Below are positions 43,671 through 53,133 of a DNA stretch of 64,000 nt, in pieces. The DNA is from Ectopseudomonas oleovorans. Its GTDB lineage: Bacteria; Pseudomonadota; Gammaproteobacteria; Pseudomonadales; Pseudomonadaceae. Position 1 is the first letter of the stretch. Every line of letters begins with the position of its first letter. The DNA is taken from contig NZ_QASO01000129.1 in NCBI RefSeq assembly GCF_003052605.1, forward strand, positions 43,052 to 107,051. The letters run 5' to 3'. A model generated the notes under the pieces. The model saw nothing but the letters and a program-made list of their open reading frames with translations. It had not been told where the DNA came from and made no database searches. Position numbers and translations under genes: made by a program.

Positions 43671-44387
43671 ATGCCCTCCCCCTGCACCGCCCTGATCTTT
43701 CAACTGTCCGGCTGCCTGGTCGACTTCGGCGCTCGCACGCTACCTGTCGCGCTGCAGCGACTGCATCCCGAGCGCACAACCGCGAACCTGGCCGGTACCC
43801 CGCAACAGGCGCTGGATGCATGGTTAGGCAAGTCGGCAACCAGCACACAACTGCAGACGCTGCAACAGGCGCTGAGCGAGGTGGCCGGAGAGCATGCCGA
43901 ACTGACCCCGGGTGCAGCACAATTGCTGCAAACCCTGCATGCGAACGGCACGCCCTGCGCCTGGCTGGATGACCTGCCAGCCGACGCCAGCCTGCGCCTG
44001 GCCGAAGCGCTGCCCACGCCCATCGAAGCGGTGCTGGCGCGTCAGACCAGGCCGTGGCCAGCGCCGGACAGTTGCTGGCAGGCATTGAGCCAGCTGGACG
44101 TCGAGCGCCTGGATGGCTGTGTTGTCGTCAGCGGTAATCCGCTATTGCTGCAAGCCGGGCTCAATGCCGGCTGCTGGACCATCGGCCTGGCGGCCTGCGG
44201 GGCACTGTGCGGCTACGCCCTGGCCGACTGGCAGGCACTGGGCGCGAGCGATCAGGAACACCTGCGCGCCGAGGCCACGCTGCAGCTCTATCGTCTGGGC
44301 GTGCACTCGGTGGTCGATCATCTGGGAGAAATCGAGGCCAGCCTGGACGATATCGGCGTGCGCCGGAGCAAGGGCGAAAAGCCCTGA
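43671..44387 (+). CDS. HAD-superfamily protein lacking the catalytic aspartates
   Basis: 238 aa. The fold resembles phosphonoacetaldehyde hydrolase-type HAD proteins: LIFQLSGCLVDFG aligns with their FDWAGTTVDFG motif, but the nucleophile Asp is Gln and the second position is Ser. Later motifs (GCVVVSGNPLLLQAGLNAG, WTIGLAACG) keep the fold. Either a pseudo-enzyme or an active-site variant. Co-directional with the DUF4404 gene and queF neighbourhood as in other pseudomonads. Confidence 0.7.
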   Translation: MPSPCTALIFQLSGCLVDFGARTLPVALQRLHPERTTANLAGTPQQALDAWLGKSATSTQLQTLQQALSEVAGEHAELTPGAAQLLQTLHANGTPCAWLDDLPADASLRLAEALPTPIEAVLARQTRPWPAPDSCWQALSQLDVERLDGCVVVSGNPLLLQAGLNAGCWTIGLAACGALCGYALADWQALGASDQEHLRAEATLQLYRLGVHSVVDHLGEIEASLDDIGVRRSKGEKP

Positions 44388-44503
44388 GCCTTTGACTCTG
44401 ATCAGGCAAAGCCGGCCCGCTTGGATTAACCTTCAGGTACGGGTTGAAAACTTCCAGCGCCGCTGGGGGTCAATGCCTAAGCTGATTCGATAAGGAGAAC
44501 TCT

Positions 44504-44770
44504 ATGCCAGCAAGCGACCTGCAGCAGCAACTGGAAGCCCTCCAGCAACACCTGGCCCAGGACACGCCGCTCAGCGAGGAAGAACGCGCATCGCTTTACC
44601 TGCTGACCCAGGAAATCGAAGTCCAATTGGCGCGTGAAGCCGCCTCAGCGCCTGACGCCACGCTGATCGATGGCGTCAATCTGGCGGTGGAACGTTTCGA
44701 GGCCAGCCACCCTACCCTCGCCGGCACCCTGCGCAACATAATGCAGAGCCTGGCCAATATGGGCATCTGA
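44504..44770 (+). CDS. DUF4404 small protein, 88 aa
   Basis: AAGGAG before the ATG. MPASDLQQQLEALQQHLAQD and LIDGVNLAVERFEASHPTLA, TLRNIMQSLANMGI fit DUF4404, a helical family of unknown function common in gamma-proteobacteria. Confidence 0.8.
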   Translation: MPASDLQQQLEALQQHLAQDTPLSEEERASLYLLTQEIEVQLAREAASAPDATLIDGVNLAVERFEASHPTLAGTLRNIMQSLANMGI

Positions 44771-44867
44771 ATGCCCTGCCCCCGGCTCAGGCCCGGCGTT
44801 TCAAGCAAAATGTCGACGCTTGGCCAATGCCACTTAGCCAAGCGTCGATGCATCGAACGTGTAGGAG

Positions 44868-44940
44868 CGGCGCCCCGCCGCGAACCTGAGCGGGGCTGAC
44901 GCGAAAAGCTTCGCCCCGGGGCGGGGTTCCTACAAAGGCC
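44868..44940. repeat. REP-type hairpin repeat (GTAGGAGCGGCGCCCC...)
   Basis: GTAGGAGCGGCGCCCCGCCGCGAA begins a block that ends GGGCGGGGTTCCTAC, forming a long imperfect stem between the DUF4404 gene and queF. One of several TAGGAGCG-type repeats in the window. Confidence 0.6.
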
Positions 44941-44977
44941 GCATTGGCAGCATTGTCTAAGCGGCATTTTTCATGGG

Positions 44978-45808
44978 TTACTGGCGCGCCAGGCGGCCAT
45001 TTTCCGGCGTGAGCGCCTCGGTGCTGCGATACGGATTGATGTCCAGCCCACCACGGCGCACGTAGCGCGCATAGACAGTCAGCGCCTGCGGCTGCAGCAG
45101 GCGTTGCAGATCGAGGAAGATGCGTTCGACGCACTGCTCGTGAAAATCCGCGTGCTGACGGAAGCTCACCAGATAGGCCAGCAGGCTGGCATGATCCAGC
45201 GCGGCACCGCGATACTCGACGACCAGGCTGCCCCAATCCGGCTGACCGGTAACCGGGCAGTTGGATTTGAGCAGATGACTGTGCAGGCTCTCCTCCACCA
45301 CGCGATCGGCGTCGCAGCGCAGCAGCTCGGGTTGCGGGTGGTCGTACTGGCTGACGCTGATATCCAGTTCGTCTATGCACTGACCCGGCAGCGTCGCCAC
45401 GCCTTCTTCAGCAACCTCAGTCAGCGAGCGCAAACGCACCGCCACTGGCTTGCCGGCCACCGTCGACAGATCGTGCACCAGCGTCGCTTGCAACTCATCC
45501 CAACTGGTGAAAGCCGACTGGTTCAGGGAATTGAGGTACAGCTTGAAGGACTTCGACTCGATGATGTTCGGCGAGTCTGCGGGGATGGCGAACTCACCGA
45601 TGGCTACCACCGGTTTGCCGGACGGCAGCAGCCAGGACAACTCGTAGCAGTTCCAGTAATCCACACCCTGATACGGTAGGTTGGCGCCTTCGAGGCCCAG
45701 CTCTGCCCACTTGGTGGTGCGCGAGATGGGGAACAGCAGCTCTGGACTGTATTCGGCGATGTACTGGCTGGACTTGCCCAGCGGGGAATGTTCGGCGGGG
45801 TGCTGCAT
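44978..45808 (-). CDS. queF: NADPH-dependent preQ0 reductase QueF
   Basis: 276 aa, long (YqcD-type) QueF. Thioimide Cys region LLKSNCPVTGQPDWGSLVVE, the QueF motif ESKSFKLYLNSLNQ in the N-terminal half and FHEQCVERIFLDL in the second. Reduces preQ0 to preQ1 for queuosine in tRNA. ATG at 45808 chosen over an upstream TTG. Confidence 0.93.
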   Translation of the reverse strand: MQHPAEHSPLGKSSQYIAEYSPELLFPISRTTKWAELGLEGANLPYQGVDYWNCYELSWLLPSGKPVVAIGEFAIPADSPNIIESKSFKLYLNSLNQSAFTSWDELQATLVHDLSTVAGKPVAVRLRSLTEVAEEGVATLPGQCIDELDISVSQYDHPQPELLRCDADRVVEESLHSHLLKSNCPVTGQPDWGSLVVEYRGAALDHASLLAYLVSFRQHADFHEQCVERIFLDLQRLLQPQALTVYARYVRRGGLDINPYRSTEALTPENGRLARQ

Positions 45809-45892
45809 GGCGCGCAATCCAGGGTGGCGAAAAACCGCGCAAGTTTAACGGGTTGAGCGCCGCGTCGCACCCGCGAAGCACTACGCCAAGCA

Positions 45893-45965
45893 CTTGTAGG
45901 AGCGAGCTCTGCTCGCGAATCGCCTTACAGCCAGCAGCTTCGCGAGCAGAGCTCGTTCCAACAAA
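45893..45965. repeat. Inverted AGCGAGCTCTGCTCGCGAA repeat pair
   Basis: GGAGCGAGCTCTGCTCGCGAA (45900) and TTCGCGAGCAGAGCTCGTTCC (45939) are inverted copies about 20 bases apart, and each is itself palindromic at its core. A REP-like BIME unit between queF and the RND operon. Confidence 0.7.
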
Positions 45966-46029
45966 AATAGTAGCCCAGTGAACTGTGAGAGGCTGCAAAA
46001 GCTCGCCGCTAAAGCGCCTCCTACAGGAT

Positions 46030-49000
46030 TCAGACCGCCACCGGCTCCTCCTCTATCTTGAGCAGTGGCGCCCAGCGCCTCAGCAGCAGGTACAGCGTCG
46101 GAATCACGTAGAGGGTGAAGAAGGTGCCGACCAGCAACCCGCCGACGATCACCAGGCCGATCTGCTGGCGGCTTTCCGCGCCGGCTCCGCTGGCGATGGC
46201 CAGCGGCAGCGAACCCAGCACCATGGCGCCGGTGGTCATCAGGATCGGCCGCAGGCGCTGCACCGAGGCCTCGATCACCGCCTCGCGCAGGGCCTTGCCC
46301 TCGCGCAGCAGGTGGTTGGCGAACTCGACGATAAGGATGCCGTGCTTGGTGATCAGGCCAATCAGGGTCACCAGGCCGATTTGCGAGTAGATATTCCAGG
46401 TGCCGCCGAACAGCTTCAACGCCAGCAAGGCCCCGGCCATCGACAAGGGCACACTGAACAGAATGATCAGCGGGTCACTGAAACTCTCGAACTGCGCCGC
46501 CAGCACCAGGAAAATGAAGGCCAGGGCCAGGGCGAAGATCAGCAGGATGCCCGAACTGGATTCCTTGAAATCACGCGACGTGCCGGTGTAGTCGTACTGC
46601 GTCTCCGGCGGGAACACCTCGCGCGCCACACTTTCCAGGTGATTGAGCGCCTCGCCCAGGGTGTAACCCGTACCGACGTTGGCGCTGATAGTCACAGCAC
46701 GCAGCTGGTTGAAATGATTGAGCTCGCGCGGCGCCACGGTCTCACGCACCTCGATCAGGTTAGACAGCTGCACCATGCCACCGTCGCGGTCACGCACGTA
46801 GACGCGATCCAGATCCTGCGGGTTGCTGCGGTCGACGTCCTGCAACTGCACCAGCACGTCATACTGCTCGCCATTCTGCTTGAAGCGGGTCACCTGACGA
46901 CTGCCGAACAGACTTTCCAGGCTGCGGCCGATCACCGACACATCGGTGCCAACGGCAGCGGCCTGCTCACGGTTGACGGTAATCTGCAACTGCGGCGAGT
47001 TGAGCTTGAGGTCGCTGTCCAGGCCCTCGACCCCCGGATAGTCGCGCATGCGCTCCATCAGTTGATCGACGTAACCCTGCAGTTCGGTGTACTCCATGGA
47101 CGAGCGCACGACGAAGTTGATCGGCTGGTTACGCGCACTCTGCCCCAGCGGCGGGCGGTTGACCGGAGTGACGCGCATACCGGCGATATCCTGCAACTGC
47201 GGCAGCAACTCGTTGCGAATCTCGAACTGGTTACGCGAACGATCGCCCCAGTCCTCCAGCTTCATGAAGGAAATGCCCTGGGCCACGGTCGGAAAACCCG
47301 CAATGACCAGATAGCGATTGGTCTCGGGAATGCTCGCGTAAGCGGCCTCGACCTCACGGGCGTAGCGCGCCGTGTAATCGATGGTGGCACCGTCCGGGCC
47401 ATTGAACACGCCGACGATGGTGCCGGTGTCCTCGGTTGGCGCCAGCTCGGAGCGCAGGCCGCCGAACAGCCAGGCACACAGCACGAAAGCCCCCAGCAGT
47501 ACAGCGAGCACCAGCGGCCAGGCGCGCAGGGCGCGATCCAGGCTGTGCTTGTAGCTGTAGGTCAGGCCGTTGAGGAAACCTTCGATCAGGTTGTACACGC
47601 GACCATGGCGCTGCTCGTGCGAGTGAGGTTTGAGCATCACCGCGCACATCATCGGCGTCAGCGTCAGGGCAACGAAGCCGGAGACCAGTACCGAGCCAGC
47701 CAGAGTCCAGGCGAACTCGGTGAACAGCTTGCCGGTAGTCCCCTGCATGAAGCCGATGGGGGCGAACACGGCAGCCAGGGTCAGGGTCATGGCGATCACC
47801 GCGAAGGCGATCTCGCGGCTGCCCTTGAAGGCCGCCTGCATGGGTTTCATCCCGGCCTCGATATGGCGATGGATGTTTTCCAGCATGACGATGGCGTCGT
47901 CCACCACCAGACCGATGGCCAGCACCATGGCCAGCAGGGTCAGGGTGTTGATGGTGAAGCCCATCAGCGACATCAGGGCGAAGGCGCCGATAAGCGACAC
48001 CGGAATGGTCACCAACGGGATCAGCGTCGCGCGCAACGAGCGCAGGAAGATGAAGATGATCAGAATGACCAGCGCCACGGCTTCCCAGATGGTGGTGAAG
48101 ACGTTGTCGATGGATTCGCGGATGAACTGCGAGTTGTCGTTGGCCACGGTCATGTTCATGCCGTCGGGCAACAAGGCCTGAACGTCATCCCAGGCCGCCT
48201 CGAGCCCGTCGGAGATATCCAGCGGGTTGGCCGTGGCCTGTTTGACCAGGCCCAGGGTTACAGCCGGCAGACCGTTGAAGCGCACCACGGTGCGCTCGTC
48301 GCGCGGCCCCACTTCGGCGCGGCCAACATCGGACAGGCGCAGCAGATAGCCTTGCGAATCATCGAGAATCAGCTCGTTGAACTGCTCCGGCGTGCGCATA
48401 TCGGTTTCCGACAGCACGCTGAACTCGCGCTCGCGCGACTCGATGCGCCCGGCCGGGATTTCCACGTTCTGCCGGCGCAGGGCATCTTCCACGTCCTGCA
48501 CGGTGAGGTTGTGTGCGGCGAGCTTCTCCGGATCGAGCCAGATACGCATGGAGAAGGTTCGGGCGCCACGCACCTGCACTTCGGAGACGCCGGGAATGGT
48601 CTGCAGGCGATCCTTGATCACCCGTTCCAGCAGGTCGGTGATCTCCATGGCGCTGTGCTGCTGGCTGTGAAAGGCGATCCACACCACCGGCTGGGCATCG
48701 GCCTCGACCTTCTGCACGATGGGTTCGTCCACCTCATCCGGCAGCAGGTTGCGCACCCGCCCCAGGCGGTCACGCACGTCGTTGGCCGCCTCGTCGGCGC
48801 TGCGGCCGAGGCGGAACTGTGCGGTGATCTGGGTGTTTTCCGCGCGACTGATGGAGGTGACGAAGTCCAGCCCCTCGATGCCGGAGAGTACGTCCTCCAC
48901 CGGCTGCGCCACCTGCGACTCCATGATCTCCGGGCTGGCCCCTGGATAGGTGACCTGCACGGTGACGATGGGCACGTCGATATTGGGGTATTCACGCACA

Positions 49001-49098
49001 TTGAGGCACTCGTAAGCCATCAGCCCCAGCAGCACCACGATCAGCGACAGAACAGTGGCGAATACCGGCCGGCGAATGCAGACGTCGGAAAGTGTCAC
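46030..49098 (-). CDS. RND efflux permease (HAE-1 type)
   Basis: 1022 aa. GTG start at 49098, GGAG eight bases upstream, overlapping the MFP stop. VCIRRPVFATVLSLIVVLLG opening span, proton-relay segment LAIGLVVDDAIVMLENIHRH with paired Asp, second half GLVTLIGLITKHGILIVEFA with the Lys. Twelve spans and two large periplasmic loops. With the MFP below it would export drugs or other hydrophobic compounds; no outer-membrane channel gene is adjacent, so OprM/TolC elsewhere is probable. Confidence 0.92.
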   Translation of the reverse strand: MTLSDVCIRRPVFATVLSLIVVLLGLMAYECLNVREYPNIDVPIVTVQVTYPGASPEIMESQVAQPVEDVLSGIEGLDFVTSISRAENTQITAQFRLGRSADEAANDVRDRLGRVRNLLPDEVDEPIVQKVEADAQPVVWIAFHSQQHSAMEITDLLERVIKDRLQTIPGVSEVQVRGARTFSMRIWLDPEKLAAHNLTVQDVEDALRRQNVEIPAGRIESREREFSVLSETDMRTPEQFNELILDDSQGYLLRLSDVGRAEVGPRDERTVVRFNGLPAVTLGLVKQATANPLDISDGLEAAWDDVQALLPDGMNMTVANDNSQFIRESIDNVFTTIWEAVALVILIIFIFLRSLRATLIPLVTIPVSLIGAFALMSLMGFTINTLTLLAMVLAIGLVVDDAIVMLENIHRHIEAGMKPMQAAFKGSREIAFAVIAMTLTLAAVFAPIGFMQGTTGKLFTEFAWTLAGSVLVSGFVALTLTPMMCAVMLKPHSHEQRHGRVYNLIEGFLNGLTYSYKHSLDRALRAWPLVLAVLLGAFVLCAWLFGGLRSELAPTEDTGTIVGVFNGPDGATIDYTARYAREVEAAYASIPETNRYLVIAGFPTVAQGISFMKLEDWGDRSRNQFEIRNELLPQLQDIAGMRVTPVNRPPLGQSARNQPINFVVRSSMEYTELQGYVDQLMERMRDYPGVEGLDSDLKLNSPQLQITVNREQAAAVGTDVSVIGRSLESLFGSRQVTRFKQNGEQYDVLVQLQDVDRSNPQDLDRVYVRDRDGGMVQLSNLIEVRETVAPRELNHFNQLRAVTISANVGTGYTLGEALNHLESVAREVFPPETQYDYTGTSRDFKESSSGILLIFALALAFIFLVLAAQFESFSDPLIILFSVPLSMAGALLALKLFGGTWNIYSQIGLVTLIGLITKHGILIVEFANHLLREGKALREAVIEASVQRLRPILMTTGAMVLGSLPLAIASGAGAESRQQIGLVIVGGLLVGTFFTLYVIPTLYLLLRRWAPLLKIEEEPVAV

Positions 49099-50117
49099 GG
49101 CTGGCGCTCCCCGCTCTTGGTGCGTACGGCCAGCCCTTCGCGCACACGCTGCCAACCGGCACTGATGATGGTTTCGTCGCCCTGCAGGCCTTCACGCACC
49201 TCGACCAGGCCGTCGAATCGCTTGCCCAGCGTCACCTCACGGCGCTCGACCTGGCCATCGACCACCAGGTTGACCAGCAACTTGTCGCCCTGCGGCATCA
49301 CCGCCTCTTCCGGGATAACCAGCGCATTGGGCCGCTCTTCGAGAATCACCGAAACGCGGACGAACTGTCCGGGACGCAGGCGGCGGTCATCGTTGCCGAT
49401 ATGCGCGCGGATCGCCTGGCTGCGCCCGGCCTCGTCGAGGCGCGGGTTGATGGCGTAGATCTCGCCACGAAAGCGTTCGCCCGGGTAGGTATCGAGGGTG
49501 ATTTCCACGGTCTGGCCGAGGCGCACCTGGGCCACGGCCTTCTGCGGAATACGGAAGTCGACCTTGAGCGGGTCAAGCACCTCCAGGTTGACGATGTTCT
49601 GCCCGGCACTGAGGTAGTCACCGACGCTGGCCTGGCGCAGGCCGAGCGTGCCGTCATGAGGCGCCTTGATCTGGGTCTTGTCGAGCCGCGCCTGGGCCAG
49701 GGACTGACTGGCACGCGCGGCCTGCAGCTGGCTCTGCGCCTCGTCCAGCGCCTGGGCGTTGCTCGCACCACGCTGAAACAGCATCTGCGCACGCTGGTGG
49801 TTTTTCTCGGCCAGATCAAGATTGGCCCGCGCCTGGGCGAATTCGGCGCGGGCAATCGCATCATCGAGGCTGATCAGCAGGTCGCCAGCGGTCACCGCCT
49901 GGCCCTCGCGAAAATGCAGGGTGGCCAGGCGCCCTTCCACTTCCGGGCGAATCATCACCGACTCGTCGGAGCGTAGCGAACCGAAGGTGATCAGCTCGTC
50001 ACGCACCTCCATTTGCCGTACCGGCACGATCTCGACCATTGGCCCTTCGGCAGCCAGCGCAGGTGTCGTGAACAAGCCCAGACACAGCCATGGAAGAGCA
50101 CGCAACAGCACGGTCAT
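49095..50117 (-). CDS. RND periplasmic adaptor (MFP)
   Basis: 340 aa, AAGGGG before the ATG. Sec signal (LPWLCLGLFTTPALAAEG) without lipobox. Lipoyl halves VRPEVEG-type (IRPEVEGRLATLHFREGQAV) and IKAPHDGTLGLRQASVGDYL flank a helical hairpin. Forms the adaptor for the permease gene that overlaps it. A repeat-rich gap of 260 bases separates it from the ABC pair. Confidence 0.92.
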   Translation of the reverse strand: MTVLLRALPWLCLGLFTTPALAAEGPMVEIVPVRQMEVRDELITFGSLRSDESVMIRPEVEGRLATLHFREGQAVTAGDLLISLDDAIARAEFAQARANLDLAEKNHQRAQMLFQRGASNAQALDEAQSQLQAARASQSLAQARLDKTQIKAPHDGTLGLRQASVGDYLSAGQNIVNLEVLDPLKVDFRIPQKAVAQVRLGQTVEITLDTYPGERFRGEIYAINPRLDEAGRSQAIRAHIGNDDRRLRPGQFVRVSVILEERPNALVIPEEAVMPQGDKLLVNLVVDGQVERREVTLGKRFDGLVEVREGLQGDETIISAGWQRVREGLAVRTKSGERQP

Positions 50118-50221
50118 GATCAGCCCCTTTTTCTTGGTAGAGGCGGAGTCTAACCGGCTGCTGCATTACTGACAGGGACGCAAGTTATTTCGCTATGTTT
50201 TTTCGGTCGTCGCCACATTCT

Positions 50222-50375
50222 GTAGGAGCGGCTTTAGCCGCGAGCACTCAAGCGCAGCCCGGATGAAATCCGGGGAGCACAGCAGCCATCCCCCGGATTG
50301 CATGCGTGCTACACATTAACGTTTAGGCGCGGTGGCGCCGCGAGAATCGCGGATAAATCCTACATGAGCGGCAAA
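50222..50375. repeat. TAGGAGCGGCTTTAGCCGCGAGC repeat and associated hairpins
   Basis: GTAGGAGCGGCTTTAGCCGCGA at 50222 is a typical Pseudomonas REP; partial copies occur near 36190 (GTGGGAGGCGCTTCAGCGGCGA) and 55593 (GTGGGAGGGGCTTTAGCCGCGA). A CCCGGATGAAATCCGGGG hairpin follows at 50259. No gene in the gap. Confidence 0.7.
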
Positions 50376-50377
50376 CG

Positions 50378-51172
50378 TCACTGACGCATGCCACGACCGC
50401 TGACCAGCAGACGGATGCACAGGGTATAGAGCACAGCGGTGGCCAGCAGCATGAAGCCGACTGCCACGCCGATACGGATGTCGGACACCCCGAGAATGCC
50501 GTAACGGAAGGCGTTGACCATGTGCAGGATCGGGTTGCCCAGCGACACCGTCTGCCAGAACGGCGGCAACAGGGTGATGGAGTAGAACACCCCGCCCAGG
50601 TAGGTCAGCGGCGTCAGCACGAAGGTCGGGATGATCGAAATGTCGTCGAAGTTGCGCGCATACACCGCGTTGACGAAGCCACCAAGGGAGAAGATGGTCG
50701 CCGTCAGCAGCACCACCAGCACAGTAACACCCAGGTGATGCACCTGCAGGTGGGTGAAGAACAACGACAGCAGGGTGACGATGAAGCCCACCGCCAGCCC
50801 GCGCAGCACGCCACCGACGACGAAACCGATGAGGATGGTATGCGGTGACACCGGCGACACCAGCAACTCCTCGACGTTGCGCTGGAACTTGCTGCCGAAG
50901 AAGCTCGACACCACGTTGCCGTAGCTGTTGGTGATCACCGACATCATGATCAGCCCCGGCACGATGTACTCCATGTAGCTGAAGCCACCCATGTCGCCGA
51001 TCTGCCGGCCGATCAGGTTACCGAAGATGACGAAGTACAACACCATGGTGATTGCCGGCGGCAGCAGCGTCTGCGGCCAGATACGCAGGAAACGGCGCAC
51101 CTCACGGTGAACGATGGTGCGCAGGGCCACCAGATTGGCGGCGAACTCGCTGTTAAGGTACTGAGAAGTCAT
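50378..51172 (-). CDS. ABC-2 type exporter permease (YadH-like)
   Basis: 264 aa, six spans. VHREVRRFLRIWPQTLLPPA, then GGFSYMEYIVPGLIMMSVIT and LGGVFYSITLLPPFWQTVSL are signature ABC-2 permease segments. Overlaps the ATPase stop by four bases. Same gene pair as PA2811/PA2812 position in P. aeruginosa. Substrate unknown. Confidence 0.9.
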   Translation of the reverse strand: MTSQYLNSEFAANLVALRTIVHREVRRFLRIWPQTLLPPAITMVLYFVIFGNLIGRQIGDMGGFSYMEYIVPGLIMMSVITNSYGNVVSSFFGSKFQRNVEELLVSPVSPHTILIGFVVGGVLRGLAVGFIVTLLSLFFTHLQVHHLGVTVLVVLLTATIFSLGGFVNAVYARNFDDISIIPTFVLTPLTYLGGVFYSITLLPPFWQTVSLGNPILHMVNAFRYGILGVSDIRIGVAVGFMLLATAVLYTLCIRLLVSGRGMRQ

Positions 51173-52101
51173 TGCGCCACCTTGGCCAGGTTCTTTTCCA
51201 CCAGAGAGACGAACAGCTCCTCCAGGCGATTGCTCTTGTTACGCAGGCTGAGTACCTCGACCTGCTGCTGCGCCAGCTGCTGGAACAGTGCATTGAGGCC
51301 CTGGCTCTTCTCCACCTGCACCTCCAGGGTGTGGTGGTCGACCAGGCGCACCGGATAACCGCTCAGGTTAGGCGCCTCGCTATAGGAATCCTTGAGGTCG
51401 AGCAGGAAGGTCTCGACATGCAGCTTCTTCAACAGATCCTTCATGCTGCTCAGCTCGACGATACGGCCGTGGTCGATGATGCCGATGTTGCGACAGAGCT
51501 GCTCGGCCTCCTCCAGGTAGTGGGTGGTCAGAATGATGGTGGTGCCCTGCTTGTTCAGCTCGGTGAGGAAGCTCCACATCGAACGGCGCAGCTCGATATC
51601 CACCCCGGCAGTCGGTTCATCGAGGATCAGCAGGCGAGGCTGGTGCACCAGAGCGCGGGCGATCATCAGGCGGCGCTTCATGCCACCGGACAGCTCGCGT
51701 GAAGCCACGTCGCGCTTGTCCCACAGGCCGAGTTCGGTCAGGTACTGCTCGGCGCGCTCCTTGGCGATCGAGCGCGGAATACCGTAGTAGCCGGCCTGGG
51801 TGACGACGATGTCGAACACCTTCTCGAACTGGTTGAAGTTGAACTCCTGCGGCACCACGCCCAGGCAGCGCTTGAGCGCATAAGGCTCGCGGTCGAGGTC
51901 ATGGCCGAACACGCTGACCGTGCCGCCACTCTTGTTCACCAGCGTGGAGAGCACACCGATGGTGGTGGATTTGCCGGCACCGTTGGGGCCGAGCAAGGCG
52001 AAGAAATCCCCTTCGGCGACGTCCAGATCGATGCCGTGCAGGGCCTGGAAGCCGTTTCCGTAGGTCTTGGTCAACTGGCGAATGGTCAGGGCGGAGCTCA
52101 T
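51169..52101 (-). CDS. ABC exporter ATPase (YadG-like)
   Basis: 310 aa. Walker A LLGPNGAGKSTTIGVLSTLV, signature LSGGMKRRLMIARALVHQPR, Walker B LLILDEPTAGVDIELRRSMW, His switch LTTHYLEEAEQ. A C-terminal regulatory extension follows. Pairs with the ABC-2 permease downstream. Confidence 0.93.
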   Translation of the reverse strand: MSSALTIRQLTKTYGNGFQALHGIDLDVAEGDFFALLGPNGAGKSTTIGVLSTLVNKSGGTVSVFGHDLDREPYALKRCLGVVPQEFNFNQFEKVFDIVVTQAGYYGIPRSIAKERAEQYLTELGLWDKRDVASRELSGGMKRRLMIARALVHQPRLLILDEPTAGVDIELRRSMWSFLTELNKQGTTIILTTHYLEEAEQLCRNIGIIDHGRIVELSSMKDLLKKLHVETFLLDLKDSYSEAPNLSGYPVRLVDHHTLEVQVEKSQGLNALFQQLAQQQVEVLSLRNKSNRLEELFVSLVEKNLAKVAQ

Positions 52102-52255
52102 GAAGATGGGATTTCCCGCGCGAGAGTGAGGTGGTTATAGATGAGGGCGGACACCGGCGATTGCAACCTGGTGTTTCATCCGCTCCTCACTGGCATGCAC
52201 CCTACCGACCCTGGCGCGCAGAGAAAAGGCCATCCTGGCGATCTTGATTATCGAC

Positions 52256-52918
52256 TCAGTCGATAACACTGGCCTCGCGCTGCATATCACCACCGAGCTG
52301 CAGCGCCCCGGACTCGAACAGATGCGGGTAGCAGCCGCGCAGGTGATCAAAGAATAGTTGCTCCGGCAGATCCTCGAACTGACCGTGGTCGACCAGGTAC
52401 TCCATGTAGCGCTCACCCTGGTCGTTGTAGGGGTGGAAGACGCTGTCATGCACGCCGTCGAACTCCAGCGGCGCCACCTTGAACACCCGGCATAGCGCCT
52501 CGTTGAACGCCGGCGTGGCCTTGACCCAGCGCCCGTCCAGATACAGTTCGGTGTAGCCATGCATGGCGAACACCTCGCTGCGCAGCAGTTCCAGCAGGCG
52601 CGGCGTGGACAGGTGATTGCGCACATCGGCCAAACCGATACGCGCGGGAATCCCACAATGCCGGGCACAGGCAGCGAGCAGATTAGCCTTGGGCACGCAG
52701 TAGGACTCACCGGCCGCCAATGCATGACTGGCCTTCAATGTCTGCGCATCGAGGCTGAAGGCATAGGGGTTGTAGCGAACCTCGTCACGCACCGCCAGAT
52801 ACAGGGCCACGGCCTGACTGGTCGGTTCTCGTGACGCACCACGCCAACGTTCGGCGAACTCGACTACCGCGCGATGGTCACTGTCAATGAAGCGGACGGG
52901 ACGTAGACAGTTCTGCAT
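52256..52918 (-). CDS. Transglutaminase-like protein
   Basis: 220 aa. ESYCVPKANLLAACARHCGI carries the catalytic Cys of the transglutaminase core, and FAMHGYTELYLDGRWVKATP the His. The usual Asp after the His segment (W..D.T) is not present; the site reads KATPAFN. It may use another residue or lack peptidase activity. Unlinked to flanking genes. Confidence 0.8.
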   Translation of the reverse strand: MQNCLRPVRFIDSDHRAVVEFAERWRGASREPTSQAVALYLAVRDEVRYNPYAFSLDAQTLKASHALAAGESYCVPKANLLAACARHCGIPARIGLADVRNHLSTPRLLELLRSEVFAMHGYTELYLDGRWVKATPAFNEALCRVFKVAPLEFDGVHDSVFHPYNDQGERYMEYLVDHGQFEDLPEQLFFDHLRGCYPHLFESGALQLGGDMQREASVID

Positions 52919-53133
52919 GGCGAGGGCTCCTGAAGTTTGCTTCAGTCTAATCCCGTCAATTGCGCCACCTTGACGACGATCCGGCCAAGCTCACCGCCCC
53001 TGCCGCCATTTATGGCCCGCCATCCCTGGCTGCCACCCTGCGGGTCGGCGCTACGCGACGTTAAAAATGGCTCCCGGCCATTTTTTATGGCTATGCTCGG
53101 GGCGTCGCCCGCTCGAATCATGGAGGAATGCAC

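Noticed and set aside
45985..49458. Very long plus-strand open frame (1157 codons)
   Set aside because: It is the antisense shadow of the RND permease gene; composition (His/Gln-rich) is typical of a GC-rich shadow frame and no domain is visible.
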